Source: an uncultured Alcaligenaceae bacterium (GTDB lineage: Bacteria; Pseudomonadota; Gammaproteobacteria; Burkholderiales; Burkholderiaceae_B). Taken from it: DNA of 64,000 nucleotides. The notes beneath the pieces are model-generated. The model was not told the DNA's origin, searched no databases, and saw only the letters and a list, made by a program, of their open reading frames with translations. Numbering within the stretch: position 1 is the stretch's first letter; each line of letters opens with the position of its first letter. The DNA lies in the NCBI GenBank assembly GCA_937908115.1, contig CALEQZ010000004.1:1-64000 (forward strand). The letters are read 5' to 3'. The translations under genes were made by a program, and so were the position numbers. This document shows positions 43,393 to 51,610 of this stretch, piece after piece.

Positions 43393-44495
43393 TGACCGGA
43401 GATGTGACCGAGCAATCGCCGACCGAAGGGTTGGACGTTTACGTCGTGGGCGGCGCCGTGCGCGATGAGCTGCTGGGCGAGCTGCCGGGCGACCGGGACT
43501 GGGTGGTGGTGGGCGCCACGCCCGAAGAGATGGTGCGCCGGGGCTTCGTGCCGGTGGGGGGTGACTTTCCCGTCTTCCTGCATCCGGTCACGAAGGAGGA
43601 ATACGCGCTGGCACGCACCGAGCGCAAGTCGGGACGCGGCTACAAGGGCTTTGTCTTCTACACCGGGCCGGAGGTGACGCTGGAGGATGACCTGCGCCGG
43701 CGCGACCTCACCGTCAATGCGATCGCGCGCGCGCCGGACGGATCGCTGGTCGACCCGCTCGATGGTGCGCGCGACGTGCGCGACCGGGTGCTGCGCCACG
43801 TGGGCGAGGCCTTCGTCGAAGATCCGGTGCGCATCCTGCGCTTGGCGCGCTTTGCCGCGCGGTTTCCGGATTTCAGCATCGCGTCTGAGACCATGGCGCT
43901 GTGCCGCGCCATGGTGCACGCCGGCGAGGCCGACGCGTTGGTGCCCGAACGCGTCTGGCGTGAGCTGTCGCGCGGCCTGATGGCGCCCGCGCCCGGCCGC
44001 ATGCTGGACGTGCTCGACGAGGCCGGCGCGCTGGCGCGTGTGATGCCGGAACTGGTCTGGAATGCACACGCGCGCCGCGACCTGCAGGCGGCCAGCGCGG
44101 CCTGCCTGCCGCTGCCCGGCCGCTACGCCCTGCTTTGCCGGCACAGTCCCGAGCGCGACGCCCTGGCCGCGCGGCTGCGGGTGCCGTCCGAATGTGCCGA
44201 CCAGGCGCGCCTGCTGCCCCTGGTGGTCGAGCATGCGGGCGAGGACACGCCGCAGGCCGTACTGTCGCTGATCGAGCGCTGCGACGCCCTGCGCAAGCCC
44301 GAGCGGTTCTTGACCCTGCTGGAGACCGCCCAGGCCTGCACGCCGATCGATGCGCAGGCGTGGCGGCGTCGGCTGGCGGCGGCGCGCGGCGTCGATGCCG
44401 GCGCGGTGGCGCGCGCGCAGGCGGGCGATGCGGCGCGCATCAAGGAGGCCGTGCGCCAAGCGCGGCTGCAGGCCCTGGGCGAAATCGGCGCCTGA
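43392..44495 (+). CDS. cca: CCA tRNA nucleotidyltransferase
   Basis: The 367-residue class II nucleotidyltransferase adds or repairs the tRNA 3' CCA end. It has YVVGGAVRDELLG, the metal-binding D-x-D in GDRDWVVVG, LEDDLRRRDLTVNAIA and RILRLARFAARF. There is no obvious C-terminal HD phosphohydrolase motif, unlike the longer E. coli enzyme. The start is GTG 43392, overlapping the slt stop by one base, or GTG 43404. It converges with the methyltransferase gene, with 11 bases between stops. Confidence 0.93.
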   Translation: MTGDVTEQSPTEGLDVYVVGGAVRDELLGELPGDRDWVVVGATPEEMVRRGFVPVGGDFPVFLHPVTKEEYALARTERKSGRGYKGFVFYTGPEVTLEDDLRRRDLTVNAIARAPDGSLVDPLDGARDVRDRVLRHVGEAFVEDPVRILRLARFAARFPDFSIASETMALCRAMVHAGEADALVPERVWRELSRGLMAPAPGRMLDVLDEAGALARVMPELVWNAHARRDLQAASAACLPLPGRYALLCRHSPERDALAARLRVPSECADQARLLPLVVEHAGEDTPQAVLSLIERCDALRKPERFLTLLETAQACTPIDAQAWRRRLAAARGVDAGAVARAQAGDAARIKEAVRQARLQALGEIGA

Positions 44496-44506
44496 TCCTG
44501 CAAGCC

Positions 44507-45721
44507 TTAAAGCATGTGGCGCCGGTCGCCGCGCCGGAAAGCGGGCAAGGGGCCGTCCAGGCCCCGACCCACCGCCAGTACTTTGAAGAGTTCGCCCATT
44601 TCGGCCTCGGACAACAGCTTGTGCACGGGCGCCGCGGCGCGTGCCTGTTCGGCCGCGTCCGCGCCCTGCATGCGCTGCGCGAGCAGGGCCGGCAGGCCGG
44701 CTTCGATCAGGAAGCGCGCCTGCGAGGTGTACCCCAGCACGTCCAGGCCGCCTTCGAGCGCGGCGTCGGCCATGGCGGTGAAATCCACGTGCGCGGTGAT
44801 GTCCTGCAGGCCGGGCAGGACCAGCGGTTCGGCGTGGGCATGGTGGCGGACGTGGCACATCAGCGTGCCGGTCGCGCGCTGCGGATGGTAGTACTCGGCG
44901 CGCGGAAAGCCGTAGTCGATCAACAGCGCGGCGCCGCGCCGCAGCCAGGCGCCCATTTCGCGCACCCATGCCTCGGCGCGCAGGTTGATTTCCGAGACGT
45001 AGCCGGGCAGCGGCGGCATGCGCGCCTGCAGCGCCGCAGCCAGTTCCGGCGGCGCCGGGCGGTCCTGCCAGGCAAAGCCCGGGCCGACGCCGCTTTCCGC
45101 CGTCAGCGAGACGACGCCGCGTTCGCAAGGACGCCCTTGCTCATCCCAGCGGAACAGGCGCACGGGTATGGCATCGAGCACCTCGTTGGCGATGACGCAG
45201 CCTGCGAAACCGTCCGGCAGCGCGTCCAGCCAGGTGATCCGGTCCGCATGGCGGGCCAGCCGCTCGCGCTGGCGCGCGCGCAAGTCGCCCGACACTTCGA
45301 CGATGGCATAGCGCACCGCCAGGCCCATCCCGTCGAGCGCGTCGATCAGCGACTCGGCCAGCGCGCCGGTGCCGGCGCCGAATTCCATGACCTGGTTGCT
45401 GCCGGTTTGCTGCAGCACATGGGCGACCTGGGTGGCGAGCGCCTGGCCGAACAGCGGGGTGAGCTCCGGCGCCGTGACGAAATCCCCGGCTTGCCAGGCG
45501 CAGCCCTCGGCCAGCTTGGCGCTGCCGGCGGCGTAATAGCCCAGGCCTGGCGCGTACAGCGCCTCGTCCATCCATTGTTCGAACGGCAGCCAGCCGCCGG
45601 CGCGCGCGATGCACGCGTGCAAGTGGGCGGCCACGCGCTTGCCGTGGGCAAGCGCATCAGGATCCAGTGCCGGCAGGTCGTCAGGCGCGGCGGCGGGAAA
45701 TCGCAGGGATGTATCGGGCAT
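44507..45721 (-). CDS. MidA/NDUFAF7-family SAM-dependent methyltransferase
   Basis: This 404-residue DUF185-type protein is related to human NDUFAF7 and Dictyostelium MidA, arginine methyltransferases needed for respiratory complex I assembly. The SAM-binding site is VMEFGAGTGALAESL, preceded by GDFVTAPELTPLFGQALA and followed by NEVLDAIPVRLF, all family signatures. The role in bacteria is unproven. Start 45721 (MPDTSLRF) is chosen; ATG 45730 and 45751 are alternatives. Confidence 0.88.
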   Translation of the reverse strand: MPDTSLRFPAAAPDDLPALDPDALAHGKRVAAHLHACIARAGGWLPFEQWMDEALYAPGLGYYAAGSAKLAEGCAWQAGDFVTAPELTPLFGQALATQVAHVLQQTGSNQVMEFGAGTGALAESLIDALDGMGLAVRYAIVEVSGDLRARQRERLARHADRITWLDALPDGFAGCVIANEVLDAIPVRLFRWDEQGRPCERGVVSLTAESGVGPGFAWQDRPAPPELAAALQARMPPLPGYVSEINLRAEAWVREMGAWLRRGAALLIDYGFPRAEYYHPQRATGTLMCHVRHHAHAEPLVLPGLQDITAHVDFTAMADAALEGGLDVLGYTSQARFLIEAGLPALLAQRMQGADAAEQARAAAPVHKLLSEAEMGELFKVLAVGRGLDGPLPAFRRGDRRHML

Positions 45722-45783
45722 GGGGCGCATTGTCCCATGCCTGCGGGCCATGTTGCGGCCCGCGTCGCCCGGGCCGGACGCCC

Positions 45784-47196
45784 TCAGCCGCGCTGGGCCG
45801 TGGGCTTGGCGAAGCGCCGTGGCGTGCCGTCCGGCCGCGGCGCGCGCTTGCCCGTACGCGCACCCGCGTCGAACCGGTGAACCCCGTCGGCGCGCGGGGC
45901 TGCCCCCGCGCCGCGGTCATGCCCATTGCCATCCCGGAACGCGCGCGCCTGGCGCGGTCCCTGGGCGGCGGATGCGCCCGCGCGGTGCGGGCCGCCGAAG
46001 CGCTTGCCGGCGCCGGGCTTGCCGCGGGCTGGACCCGTGCGCGCCCCCGGGCGGGGTGCGCGCTGCGGCTCCAGTCCGGCGATGGTTTCGGCCTGGATGG
46101 GCCGGCCGATGTATTGCTCGATGCGCCGCACCTTGTGGCGCTCGGCGTGCACGGCCAGGGTGATGGCGCGGCCATCGCGCCCGGCCCGCCCGGTGCGGCC
46201 GATGCGGTGGACATAGTCTTCGGCCTGCAGCGGCAGGTCGAAATTGACGGCGTGGCTGATGCCTTGCACGTCGATGCCGCGCGCGGCCACGTCGGTGGCC
46301 ACCAGCACGCGCACCTGGCCGCGCTGCATCTGCGCGAGCGTGCGGGTGCGCTGGCGCTGGTTCATGTCGCCGTGCAAGGACGCGGCCGGAAAGCCCTGGG
46401 CGATGAGCCGGCCGGCCAGTTCGTCGGCGCCGCGCTTGGTGGCGGTAAAGACGATGGCTTGGCCTTCGGCCTCGCGCAGCAAGTGATCCAGCAGGCGATG
46501 CTTGTGCGCCGTGTCGTCGGCATAGAGCAGGCTTTGCGAGATGTTCTCGTGGCGATCACGCCGCCCGGCGATTTCGATGCGCTCGGGCTCGCGCATCATG
46601 TTGCGCGCCAGTCGCGCCACGGTGCCGTCCAGCGTCGCGGAAAACAGCAGCGTCTGGCGCGTGGCAGGCGTGCGGGCGACGATGGTTTCGATGTCCTCGA
46701 TAAAGCCCATGTCGAGCATCCGGTCGGCTTCGTCGAGCACCAGGGTGTGCACGGTGGACAAATCCACGCGCTTGCTGCGCAGGTGATCAATCAGGCGTCC
46801 GGGGGTGGCCACCAGGACGTCGACGCGGCGCGATAGCGCGCGCAGCTGCGCGCCGTACGGCATGCCGCCGACCACGGTGGCGGTGCGCAAGTGCGGCATG
46901 CCGGCAGCCAGCATGCGCGCGGCGTCGTGCACCTGCATGGCCAGTTCGCGGGTGGGCGCCAGCACCAGCGCCTGCACGCCGCGGCCGCCCGCGCCGCCGT
47001 GGGCGGCGATGCGGTGCAGGGCAGGCAGCATGAAGGCCGCGGTCTTGCCGCTGCCGGTTTGCGACGAGACCATCAGGTCGCGTCCAGCCAGCGCCTGCGG
47101 GATGGCGGCAGCCTGCACGGGGGTGGCTTGGGCAAAGCCGGCCTTGCGCAAGGCCGGCAGCAAAACGGGGGCGAGCCCCAGGGTATCGAAGGACAT
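45784..47196 (-). CDS. rhlE: DEAD-box RNA helicase, RhlE type
   Basis: The 470-residue protein opens MSFDTLGLAPVLLPALRKAG and has the helicase motifs: Q motif PVQAAAIP, I SSQTGSGKTAAF, Ia PTRELA, II LVLDEADRML, III LLFSATLDG and VI HRIGRTGRAG. The C-terminal tail is Arg/Gly/Pro-rich, typical of RhlE proteins that act on rRNA or mRNA. The start at 47196 fits the family; the frame is open upstream. A 354-bp gap to ung upstream leaves room for a long 5' leader. Confidence 0.92.
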   Translation of the reverse strand: MSFDTLGLAPVLLPALRKAGFAQATPVQAAAIPQALAGRDLMVSSQTGSGKTAAFMLPALHRIAAHGGAGGRGVQALVLAPTRELAMQVHDAARMLAAGMPHLRTATVVGGMPYGAQLRALSRRVDVLVATPGRLIDHLRSKRVDLSTVHTLVLDEADRMLDMGFIEDIETIVARTPATRQTLLFSATLDGTVARLARNMMREPERIEIAGRRDRHENISQSLLYADDTAHKHRLLDHLLREAEGQAIVFTATKRGADELAGRLIAQGFPAASLHGDMNQRQRTRTLAQMQRGQVRVLVATDVAARGIDVQGISHAVNFDLPLQAEDYVHRIGRTGRAGRDGRAITLAVHAERHKVRRIEQYIGRPIQAETIAGLEPQRAPRPGARTGPARGKPGAGKRFGGPHRAGASAAQGPRQARAFRDGNGHDRGAGAAPRADGVHRFDAGARTGKRAPRPDGTPRRFAKPTAQRG

Positions 47197-47550
47197 GGTT
47201 TTCCTTGCCGGCGCAGGCCGGCGCGAGCGACCGGGCGCAAGCACGCAGCGGTCAACGGTTGAGGGAAAGCATCGTGCCGACCGGATCAACCGTGCGCTCG
47301 GGCGCCGTGAAAGGCGTGCGTGGCGTAAGGAAAGGGGTCAGGAAGCGATGGCGCCGGCTACGGCGGCCCGTGTGTAGGGCGGGGAACTGCGGCGAGCCAA
47401 ACGGCGCGCCCGTGGCCGGGTCTTTTTGTGCAGTGCACAGATGATAACCGCAAATGCGCATCAGGGAAACCCCTAGGTGCCGACCGCCCCAGCCGGGTGC
47501 CGGCCAAACCCGCGGCGCGATTTCCACGGCGCACGAGGCCGGTCGCGCGT
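47197..47550. other. 354-bp gap between ung and the helicase gene
   Basis: No supported gene. On the minus strand a TTGCGG...TATCAT pair near 47440-47460 could be a promoter fragment, and GC-rich repeats (GCGCCGGCCTGCGCCGGC) lie about 10 bases before the helicase ATG. A 91-codon minus-strand frame (47252-47527) has no family likeness. A long structured leader would suit autoregulation of an RNA helicase, which is inference. Confidence 0.4.
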
Positions 47551-48333
47551 TCAGGCGGCGAACCAGTCCACCGGCTCACGCCCTTGCGCGACCAGCCAGT
47601 CGTTGGCTTTCCGGAAATGGCCGCAGCCGAGGAATGGCACGGGCGGGCGCCGGGCCGATAGCGGCGAAGGATGGTTGGCCGCCAGCACGAGATGGCCGGC
47701 GGCAGGCGGCAGCAGCGCCTGCTTGGCCTGGGCGTGGGTCCCCCACAGCATGAAAACTTTGGGGGCGGGATCGCGCGCCACCCGCGCGATCAGCGCATCG
47801 GTGATGCCTTCCCAGCCGCGCCGCGCGTGCGAGGCCGGTTTGCCGTCTTCGACGGTCAGCACGGTGTTCAGCAGCAGCACGCCTTGCCGTGCCCAGCGCG
47901 TCAGGTCATTGCCTGCAATGGCACGCCGCGCGGTCGGGGCCGGCTCATCGCCCAGATCCAGCACGCCCTGGGCGACGGCCGCGGTGGCGTGGCCATCGTT
48001 GGCCAGTTCCCGGAAGATGTTGCGCAGGCTGGGCGGCTGCCGGCAGTGGTCGGGCACCGAGAACGCCAGGCCCTGCGCCTGGCCAGGGCCATGATAGGGA
48101 TCCTGGCCGAGGATGACCACGCGCACCTCGGCCGGGGCAGCGTATTCCAGCGCCTTGAAGGGATGCTTGGGATAGATGATGGCACCCGCTGCCAGGCGCT
48201 CGTCGACGAACGCCGCTACGCGCGCGAGGTCGGCTTGGGCGGCCTGCAGGGCCGGCTGCCAGCTGGCGGGTACGCGTGCGGCGTGCGCCAAAACGGATTC
48301 GCGCAGGGTATTGTCGGCGGACGGCGCAGCCAT
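47551..48333 (-). CDS. ung: uracil-DNA glycosylase
   Basis: Ung removes uracil from DNA. The 260-residue family 1 enzyme has the water-activating motif GQDPYHGPGQAQGLAFSV with D78, LLNTVLTVEDG, and the intercalation loop HPSPLSA with the catalytic histidine. It follows the HIT-family gene by 11 bases on the same strand, suggesting co-transcription with the trpGDC-HIT run. Confidence 0.97.
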   Translation of the reverse strand: MAAPSADNTLRESVLAHAARVPASWQPALQAAQADLARVAAFVDERLAAGAIIYPKHPFKALEYAAPAEVRVVILGQDPYHGPGQAQGLAFSVPDHCRQPPSLRNIFRELANDGHATAAVAQGVLDLGDEPAPTARRAIAGNDLTRWARQGVLLLNTVLTVEDGKPASHARRGWEGITDALIARVARDPAPKVFMLWGTHAQAKQALLPPAAGHLVLAANHPSPLSARRPPVPFLGCGHFRKANDWLVAQGREPVDWFAA

Positions 48334-48344
48334 GCAAGTGTCGG

Positions 48345-48791
48345 TCAGGCGGTTGACAGGGCCGACAGCGCCTGGATGAGCCGCTGCCGGTACTCGGCCA
48401 GCCTGCCCCGGGCCGGGGGCGGCGTGGCGGGAGGGTCGGCGGCGCGCGGCGCGGCCCAGATCGCGTCGGGGAAGTGCCGGTCCGCGCGCCAGCGCGGGAT
48501 GATATGCCAATGCAGGTGCGGCACCATGTTGCCCAGCGAGGCCAGGTTGACCTTGTCTGGCGACAGCACGTCGCGCTGCACGCGCTCGACCGTCCAGACC
48601 GTGCGCATCAATTCGTTGCGCGCGGCCTCGTCCAGGTCGGTCATTTCGGCCGCGTGGGCGTTCCAGATGACGCGCGTGTAGCCGGGGTAGTCGGGGTCGG
48701 TGACTTCGACCACGCGCAGGCGGTCGCCGCGCCAGAGCACAGCACCGCCATCCTGGCGGCACAAGGGGCAATCATCGGTGTGCGCTGCCAT
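48345..48791 (-). CDS. HIT-family nucleotide hydrolase
   Basis: The 148-residue protein has the histidine triad HLHWHIIPRW and an N-terminal CPLC-type pair (DDCPLCRQDGG). HIT proteins hydrolyse nucleoside phosphoramidates or dinucleoside polyphosphates. The tail after the triad (about 45 residues) is alanine/proline-rich. It starts 4 bases after the trpC stop, so it belongs to the trpGDC transcript, although its role need not be tryptophan-related. Confidence 0.88.
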   Translation of the reverse strand: MAAHTDDCPLCRQDGGAVLWRGDRLRVVEVTDPDYPGYTRVIWNAHAAEMTDLDEAARNELMRTVWTVERVQRDVLSPDKVNLASLGNMVPHLHWHIIPRWRADRHFPDAIWAAPRAADPPATPPPARGRLAEYRQRLIQALSALSTA

Positions 48792-48795
48792 GCCG

Positions 48796-49584
48796 TCAGC
48801 CCATCAGCCGGGCGAGCTCGACGCCGGGATCGGGCGCGCGCATGAAGGCCTCGCCGACGAGGAAGGCGTGCACGCCGTGCTCGCGCATGCGCTTGACGTC
48901 ATCGGGCTGCATGATGCCGCTTTCGGTCACGACGCATTTGCCGTCGGGGATGCGAGGCAGCAGTTCCAGCGTGGTCTGCAGCGTCGTCTCGAAGGTGCGC
49001 AGGTTGCGGTTGTTGATGCCCAGCAGCGGGGTCTTGAGCGCCAGGGCGGTTTCCAGTTCGTCGGCGTCGTGCACCTCGACCAGCACGTCCATGCCCAGCT
49101 CGATGGCGCAGGCTTCCAGCTCCTGCAGGCGCGCACGGTCCAGCGCGGCGACGATGAGCAGCACGCAGTCGGCGCCCAGCGCGCGCGCCGAGACGATCTG
49201 GTAGGGATCGATGATGAAGTCCTTGCGCAGCACCGGCAGCGCGCATGCCGCCCGCGCCTGGCGCAGGTGGTCGTGCGAGCCCTGGAAGAACTGCACGTCG
49301 GTCAGCACCGACAGGCAGGCCGCGCCGTGCGCGGCATACGTCGACGCGATCTCGGCCGGCACGAAGCGCTCGCGCAGCACACCGCGCGAAGGCGAGGCTT
49401 TTTTGATTTCCGCGATCACGGCTGGCTTGCCGGCGGCGATCTTGTCGGCGATGGCCTGGGCAAAGCCCCTGACGTCCTGGCGGGCCTGGGCTTCGCGCAG
49501 CACTTCGGCTTCGCTGCGCAGTTGGCGGGCCCTGGCGACCTCTTCGGCCTTGACTGCCAGGATCTTGGCGAGGATGTCATTCAT
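48796..49584 (-). CDS. trpC: indole-3-glycerol-phosphate synthase
   Basis: TrpC closes the pyrrole ring to give indole-3-glycerol phosphate. The 262-residue single-domain enzyme has the opening ILAKILAVKAEEVARAR, the catalytic lysine and glutamate in IAEIKKASPSRG, LRKDFIIDPYQI and LGINNRNLRTFE. It is not fused to TrpF. Its ATG overlaps the trpD stop (ATGA at 49581-49584). It is the last biosynthetic gene of the trpGDC block. Confidence 0.97.
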   Translation of the reverse strand: MNDILAKILAVKAEEVARARQLRSEAEVLREAQARQDVRGFAQAIADKIAAGKPAVIAEIKKASPSRGVLRERFVPAEIASTYAAHGAACLSVLTDVQFFQGSHDHLRQARAACALPVLRKDFIIDPYQIVSARALGADCVLLIVAALDRARLQELEACAIELGMDVLVEVHDADELETALALKTPLLGINNRNLRTFETTLQTTLELLPRIPDGKCVVTESGIMQPDDVKRMREHGVHAFLVGEAFMRAPDPGVELARLMG

Positions 49585-50612
49585 TGAGCGTACTTCCGGG
49601 TTGCAGCGCAGAATGCTTCCAGTTTGGCACGGGCTGCCCCGCTGGCCAGGGCTTCGAACGCGCGTGCCAAACCGTCTTCGATGGAGTCGGCCTTGTTGCC
49701 GGCGTAAATGGCCAGTCCGGCATTCAGGGCCACGATGTCGCGGGCCGTGCCGGGGACATTGTCCAGTGCCTCCAGGACCAGCTTGCGCGACTCCTCGCGA
49801 TTGGACACCTTGATGCTGCGGTTGGACACCATGGAAAGCCCGTAGTCCTCGGGGTGGATCTCATACTCCTTGACTTGGCCGTCCTTCAGTTCGCCGACCA
49901 TGGTGGCCGCGCCGAGCGAGGCCTCGTCCATGCCGTCGCGACCGTGCACGATGAGCACGTGCTTGGCACCCAGGCGCTGCAGTACACGTACCTGGATGCC
50001 GACCAGGTCGGGATGGAAGACGCCCATCAGCTGGTTGGCCGCGCCGGCCGGATTGGTCAGCGGCCCCAGGATGTTGAAGATGGTGCGCACGCCAAGTTCC
50101 TTGCGCACCGGCGCGACGTTTTTCATGGCCCCGTGGTGGGCGGGCGCGAACATGAAGCCGATGCCGATTTCGCGAATGCATTCGGCCACCTGCTCGGGCG
50201 TCAGGTTGATGTTGGCGCCCAGCGCCTCCAGCACGTCGGCGCTGCCCGACGACGAGGACGCACTGCGGTTGCCATGCTTGGCGATCTTCACGCCGGCGGC
50301 GGCGGCCACGAACATCGCCGCGGTCGAGATGTTGAACGTATGGCTGCCGTCGCCGCCGGTGCCGCACATGTCCAGCAGCTCGTCCGGGTTGTCGGCGGGC
50401 ACCGGGGTGGCGAACTCGCGCATGACCTGCGCCGCGGCGGTGATCTCGCCAATGGTTTCCTTCTTGACGCGCAGCCCCATCAACAGGGCGGCGGCGATCT
50501 GCGGCGACATCTCGCCGCTCATCAGCCGCCGCATCAGCGTCAGCATCTCGTCGTGGAAGATCTCGCGGTGCTCGATGCAGCGCGTCAGGGCCTCGGTGTA
50601 AGTGATCGTCAT
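49581..50612 (-). CDS. trpD: anthranilate phosphoribosyltransferase
   Basis: TrpD joins anthranilate to PRPP. The 343-residue enzyme has the PRPP-binding loop CGTGGDGSHTFNIST and the second signature KHGNRSASSSSGSADVLEAL. ATG 50612 (MTITYTEAL) is chosen; the frame extends 17 codons upstream into trpG. It lies 31 bases after the trpG stop, in the order trpG-trpD-trpC. Confidence 0.97.
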   Translation of the reverse strand: MTITYTEALTRCIEHREIFHDEMLTLMRRLMSGEMSPQIAAALLMGLRVKKETIGEITAAAQVMREFATPVPADNPDELLDMCGTGGDGSHTFNISTAAMFVAAAAGVKIAKHGNRSASSSSGSADVLEALGANINLTPEQVAECIREIGIGFMFAPAHHGAMKNVAPVRKELGVRTIFNILGPLTNPAGAANQLMGVFHPDLVGIQVRVLQRLGAKHVLIVHGRDGMDEASLGAATMVGELKDGQVKEYEIHPEDYGLSMVSNRSIKVSNREESRKLVLEALDNVPGTARDIVALNAGLAIYAGNKADSIEDGLARAFEALASGAARAKLEAFCAATRKYAQ

Positions 50613-50643
50613 CGGAATGCTCCCGTTGTTGCCGGCGCGACGC

Positions 50644-51216
50644 TCACGCCTGGCCCAGTTCAAGGAAATTGCGCAGCAGCGCGTGGCCGTGCTCGCTCAG
50701 GATGGATTCGGGGTGGAACTGTACCCCGTAGATCGGCAGGGTCTTGTGGCGCAGCCCCATGATTTCGCCATCCTCGGTCTGGGCGGTGATTTCCAGGCAC
50801 GACGGCAGGCTGTCGCGCTCGACCGCCAGCGAGTGATAGCGGATCACCGTAAACGGCGAGGGCAGGCCGGCGAAAACGTCGCTGCCGGTGTGGACGATGG
50901 ACGACGTTTTGCCGTGCATGATTTCCCTGGCGCGCACGATCTTGCCGCCATAGGCCGCGCCGATGGCCTGGTGGCCCAGGCATACGCCCAAGATGGGCAC
51001 CTTGCCCGCATAGCGCTGGATGGCCGGCACCGAGATGCCGGCCTCGGCCGGCGAGCAGGGGCCCGGCGATATGCAGATGCGCGCCGGCTGCATCGCGTCG
51101 ATCTCATCGAGCGTGACCTGGTCGTTGCGCACCACTCGCACATCCTCGCCGAGCTCGCCGAAGTACTGGACGAGGTTGTAGGTGAACGAATCGTAGTTAT
51201 CGATCATCAGCAGCAT
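50644..51216 (-). CDS. trpG: anthranilate synthase glutaminase component
   Basis: The 190-residue class I glutamine amidotransferase supplies ammonia to TrpE, and in many bacteria also to PabB. It has MIDNYDSFTYNLVQYFGELG, nucleophile C79 (ILGVCLGHQAIG), and His/Glu in VQFHPESILSEHG. It starts the trpGDC block, 4.5 kb away from trpE. A leader peptide with three consecutive Trp codons lies upstream at 51469-51522. Confidence 0.97.
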   Translation of the reverse strand: MLLMIDNYDSFTYNLVQYFGELGEDVRVVRNDQVTLDEIDAMQPARICISPGPCSPAEAGISVPAIQRYAGKVPILGVCLGHQAIGAAYGGKIVRAREIMHGKTSSIVHTGSDVFAGLPSPFTVIRYHSLAVERDSLPSCLEITAQTEDGEIMGLRHKTLPIYGVQFHPESILSEHGHALLRNFLELGQA

Positions 51217-51347
51217 GCGGCACCCGTTGCGGTTGACGTGCGGATGGACAGGTGGGCGAGCGCCTGGCGCGCGGCGCAGGCGCAGACGGTCGGTGCCGCG
51301 GCATGGCGGCGCGCGCCTGGATCGGGTAGGGGGTGCTGCAACGGCAT
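51207..51347 (-). CDS. small ORF overlapping the trpG start (46 aa)
   Basis: ATG 51347 has AAGGAG 8 bases upstream, one of the best ribosome sites in this region, and the 46-codon frame (starting MPLQHPLPDP) runs into the first codons of trpG, ending TGA at 51207-51209 just after the trpG ATG at 51216. Translation of this frame would deliver ribosomes onto the trpG start, so translational coupling is plausible. The peptide is not Trp-rich and has no recognised family. It may equally be a chance frame. Confidence 0.4.
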   Translation of the reverse strand: MPLQHPLPDPGARRHAAAPTVCACAARQALAHLSIRTSTATGAACC

Positions 51348-51407
51348 GGGACGATCTCCTTCGGGTGTCGGAGCCGCCGTGCCGGATTGCCTGCTGGGGA
51401 TTTGAAG

Positions 51408-51480
51408 ACCTTGCCTGCCCGATACGGCGGCAAGGTAGCGGTTTGCGACCGCGACGACATGCCGCTTCCTAGAGGAAGCG
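51408..51480 (-). promoter_or_regulatory. attenuator hairpins of the trpGDC leader
   Basis: Three stems follow or overlap the Trp codons in transcript order. CGCTTCC/GGAAGCG (51463-51480) contains the leader stop codon. GCGGT/ACCGC lies at 51438-51452. ACCTTGCC pairs with GGCAAGGT (51408-51415 with 51429-51436). The last is the terminator candidate, followed in the RNA by CUUCAAAU rather than a pure U-run. Mutually exclusive pairings need folding to confirm. Confidence 0.6.
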
Positions 51481-51522
51481 CCACCACCAACGGGTGCTGC
51501 GGACGTGCGCAGGACAGGTCAT
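51469..51522 (-). CDS. trpL: trp leader peptide upstream of trpGDC (WWW)
   Basis: The 17-codon frame reads MTCPAHVRSTRWWWRFL and stops with TAG. Three tandem Trp codons in a short peptide 250 bases before a trp biosynthetic gene, overlapping a hairpin, are the hallmark of ribosome-mediated attenuation: stalling at the Trp codons when tryptophanyl-tRNA is scarce would favour read-through into trpGDC. The ribosome site is weak (no clear GGAG). The upstream LysR gene ends about 90 bases before it on the same strand. Confidence 0.82.
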   Translation of the reverse strand: MTCPAHVRSTRWWWRFL

Positions 51523-51610
51523 CACGGATATCGAGCGTGGTTGTTTGACGAGGCCATGTGCCAGACCCGGGATCCGGGTTGCAGGCAGGGCTGCGCCTGA
51601 GTGTAGCAGA

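Noticed and set aside
43389..45128. 579-codon minus-strand frame opposite cca
   Set aside because: Antisense shadow; no motif, and cca on the plus strand is clearly coding.
47252..47527. 91-codon minus-strand frame before the helicase gene
   Set aside because: No ribosome site, no family likeness, ends with basic/proline-rich shadow-type composition.
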